A DNA stretch of 6,432 nt, taken from NCBI GenBank assembly GCA_945494195.1, contig CALYVJ010000106.1, positions 1 to 6,432 of the forward strand, given 5' to 3'. The stretch is from an uncultured Selenomonas sp. Lineage in GTDB: Bacteria > Bacillota > Negativicutes > Selenomonadales > Selenomonadaceae. Every line of letters starts with the position of its first letter. Positions within the stretch are counted from its first letter, which is position 1. The translations under genes and the position numbers were made by a program. Below the pieces are notes generated by a model. The model saw only the letters and a list, made by a program, of their open reading frames with translations. It did no database searches and was not told the origin of the DNA. Below are positions 5,415 through 6,432 of this stretch, one piece after another.

Positions 5415-6389
5415 ATGATGAAAAAAGAATTGCGATATTGGTTAGGTATTGGTATGTTGGCCGCTGGTTTTGCGGTGATGCCTGCCGCTTGCCCAGGGAT
5501 TCCGGCGGCAGCGGCAAGCCAGGCACAGGATGCCGATAAGGCAGCCGAACAGGATAACTGGTATTGGCTCAGTGCGGATGACCGTTATAGTAAATTCATC
5601 GATTTGCAATCGGTGGTAGCCCAGCCGCGCAAGACGGCTGCGGGAGAAAAAGGATATGAGACAGAGGTTCAGGCTTGGACTAAGACTGCCTATAGTTATG
5701 GTGGTGCAGAAGATACCTTGCGGGATTACAAGCTGCTGAAGAAGTTTAGTGATCCGGGCAAGCTGGCATTTAGTACGGCGCTTATCTCTATGAATCCGCA
5801 GACGCGCCAATGCTGGTACTTAGAGGAGTATTTCTATGATAAGGCGGGCAACGTCTTCTGGTCGGAGAAACGCGACCCTGCTGAGCGCGATAATGACAAA
5901 AAAGGTAAGGAAATAAACAGCCAGGCCTTTGATGAGGCGTTCTATACGGCGGCTATTGACAGGGCGTTCAAGGGGGCTGGTGAGACCGCTCGCGCCAAGG
6001 CTGAGGACCGTTGGTATGATATTTTTGAGAAGAAGCAGCCAGATGGCGTGCGTTATTCAATTTCTGCTGACACGTCGACGATGCGGATGGAAAAAGACAA
6101 TATTATTTTCTGGTCTTGGCAGGAAACAAAGGATGCCAACGGGAAAGCGGTAGATGTCAAGCATCAGAAACTGGCAATCAATCTGCCAGAGTCGACCATC
6201 AAGGTCATTAGCGGAGACCATTGGACACCGCAGCGCGGCTGGCAGAGCATGGAGAATGAACTGGATGGCCATTACCGCATGATTCCTGAAACCTCGGCAG
6301 AGCATCAAATGGTGGAAAAACTTCGGAAATACGTGACCACCCATGATGATTGGGTACATCGCTACGAGCGGAAGTACGACAGGACCTGA
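5415..6389 (+). CDS. Secreted protein of unknown function with two similar-looking halves
   Basis: I do not recognise a named family. The 324-aa product has a clear Sec signal peptide: basic start (MMKKELR), hydrophobic core (about 8-25) and an AAAA-S cleavage site near 34-35. A lipoprotein reading at C26 is unlikely because the preceding residues (PAA) do not fit a lipobox. The mature part is rich in W, Y, K and D. It seems to hold two related modules: one opens with WYWLSADDRYSKFIDLQS (49-66) and AWTKT (87-91), the other with WYDIFEKK (200-207), RYSIS (213-217) and FWSWQETKD (232-240). An acidic and basic helical linker joins them (about 150-198). An extracytoplasmic, perhaps periplasmic or surface, location is inferred. 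GAGGTG (5405-5410) serves ATG at 5415 or 5418; 5415 is kept, and the choice changes one residue. The gene has its own promoter and terminator and is not tied to hydF. Confidence 0.85.
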   Translation: MMKKELRYWLGIGMLAAGFAVMPAACPGIPAAAASQAQDADKAAEQDNWYWLSADDRYSKFIDLQSVVAQPRKTAAGEKGYETEVQAWTKTAYSYGGAEDTLRDYKLLKKFSDPGKLAFSTALISMNPQTRQCWYLEEYFYDKAGNVFWSEKRDPAERDNDKKGKEINSQAFDEAFYTAAIDRAFKGAGETARAKAEDRWYDIFEKKQPDGVRYSISADTSTMRMEKDNIIFWSWQETKDANGKAVDVKHQKLAINLPESTIKVISGDHWTPQRGWQSMENELDGHYRMIPETSAEHQMVEKLRKYVTTHDDWVHRYERKYDRT

Positions 6390-6397
6390 TGATTTAG

Positions 6398-6423
6398 CCT
6401 TCCTCGCAAGAGGGAGGTTTTTT
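6398..6423 (+). terminator. Terminator of the secreted-protein gene
   Basis: An 8-bp stem (6398-6405 with 6410-6417, one G-U pair) is closed by a GCAA (GNRA) tetraloop and followed by six T residues. It begins 9 nt after the stop codon. Confidence 0.9.
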
Positions 6424-6432
6424 GTTTGTCAT

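Noticed and set aside
5478..5492. Lipoprotein signal at C26 of the secreted protein
   Set aside because: The residues before the Cys are P-A-A, without the aliphatic residue needed in a lipobox; a Sec cleavage site follows at 34-35.
1..6432. CRISPR arrays, tRNA or rRNA genes, transposases, phage or plasmid genes
   Set aside because: No spaced direct repeats, tRNA-like cloverleaf, transposase motifs or phage genes were seen on either strand.

Overview
The window looks like ordinary chromosomal DNA of an anaerobic Firmicute, most plausibly a Selenomonas-like member of the Negativicutes. This is inferred from four things: a HydF [FeFe]-hydrogenase maturase, a short cytosolic chemoreceptor of the type common in Firmicutes, strong AGGAGG ribosome binding sites, and a secreted W-rich protein of diderm style. 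Base composition is moderate (about half G+C by eye) and even across the genes. The species cannot be fixed from the sequence alone.

There are seven credible genes. From left to right they are a soluble methyl-accepting chemotaxis protein (minus strand, with a clean terminator at its 3' end), a Cof/YbiV-type HAD sugar-phosphate phosphatase (plus), a PHP-family histidinol-phosphatase-like phosphoesterase (plus), an unrecognised 77-residue protein with its own strong promoter and an unusually long leader (plus), an unrecognised 191-residue cytosolic protein (minus), the hydrogenase maturase HydF from a TTG start (plus), and an unrecognised secreted protein with two similar-looking halves (plus), followed by a terminator.

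The genes do not form one operon or pathway. Nearly every one has its own candidate promoter, and two pairs are divergent (chemoreceptor/HAD and 191-aa protein/hydF). hydF stands without hydE, hydG or a hydrogenase gene in view.

The most unusual part is 2921-3434. A near-consensus promoter drives a transcript with a leader of about 195 nt, a 77-codon ORF and a terminator. A perfect 16-bp inverted repeat (2976-2991 and 3378-3393) brackets the leader and ORF. In RNA it would pair the 5' end of the transcript with the stop-codon region just before the terminator. Whether this is a closed-loop mRNA, a structured dual-function RNA or the pair of ends of a small DNA element cannot be decided here, but it is the best candidate for something undescribed.
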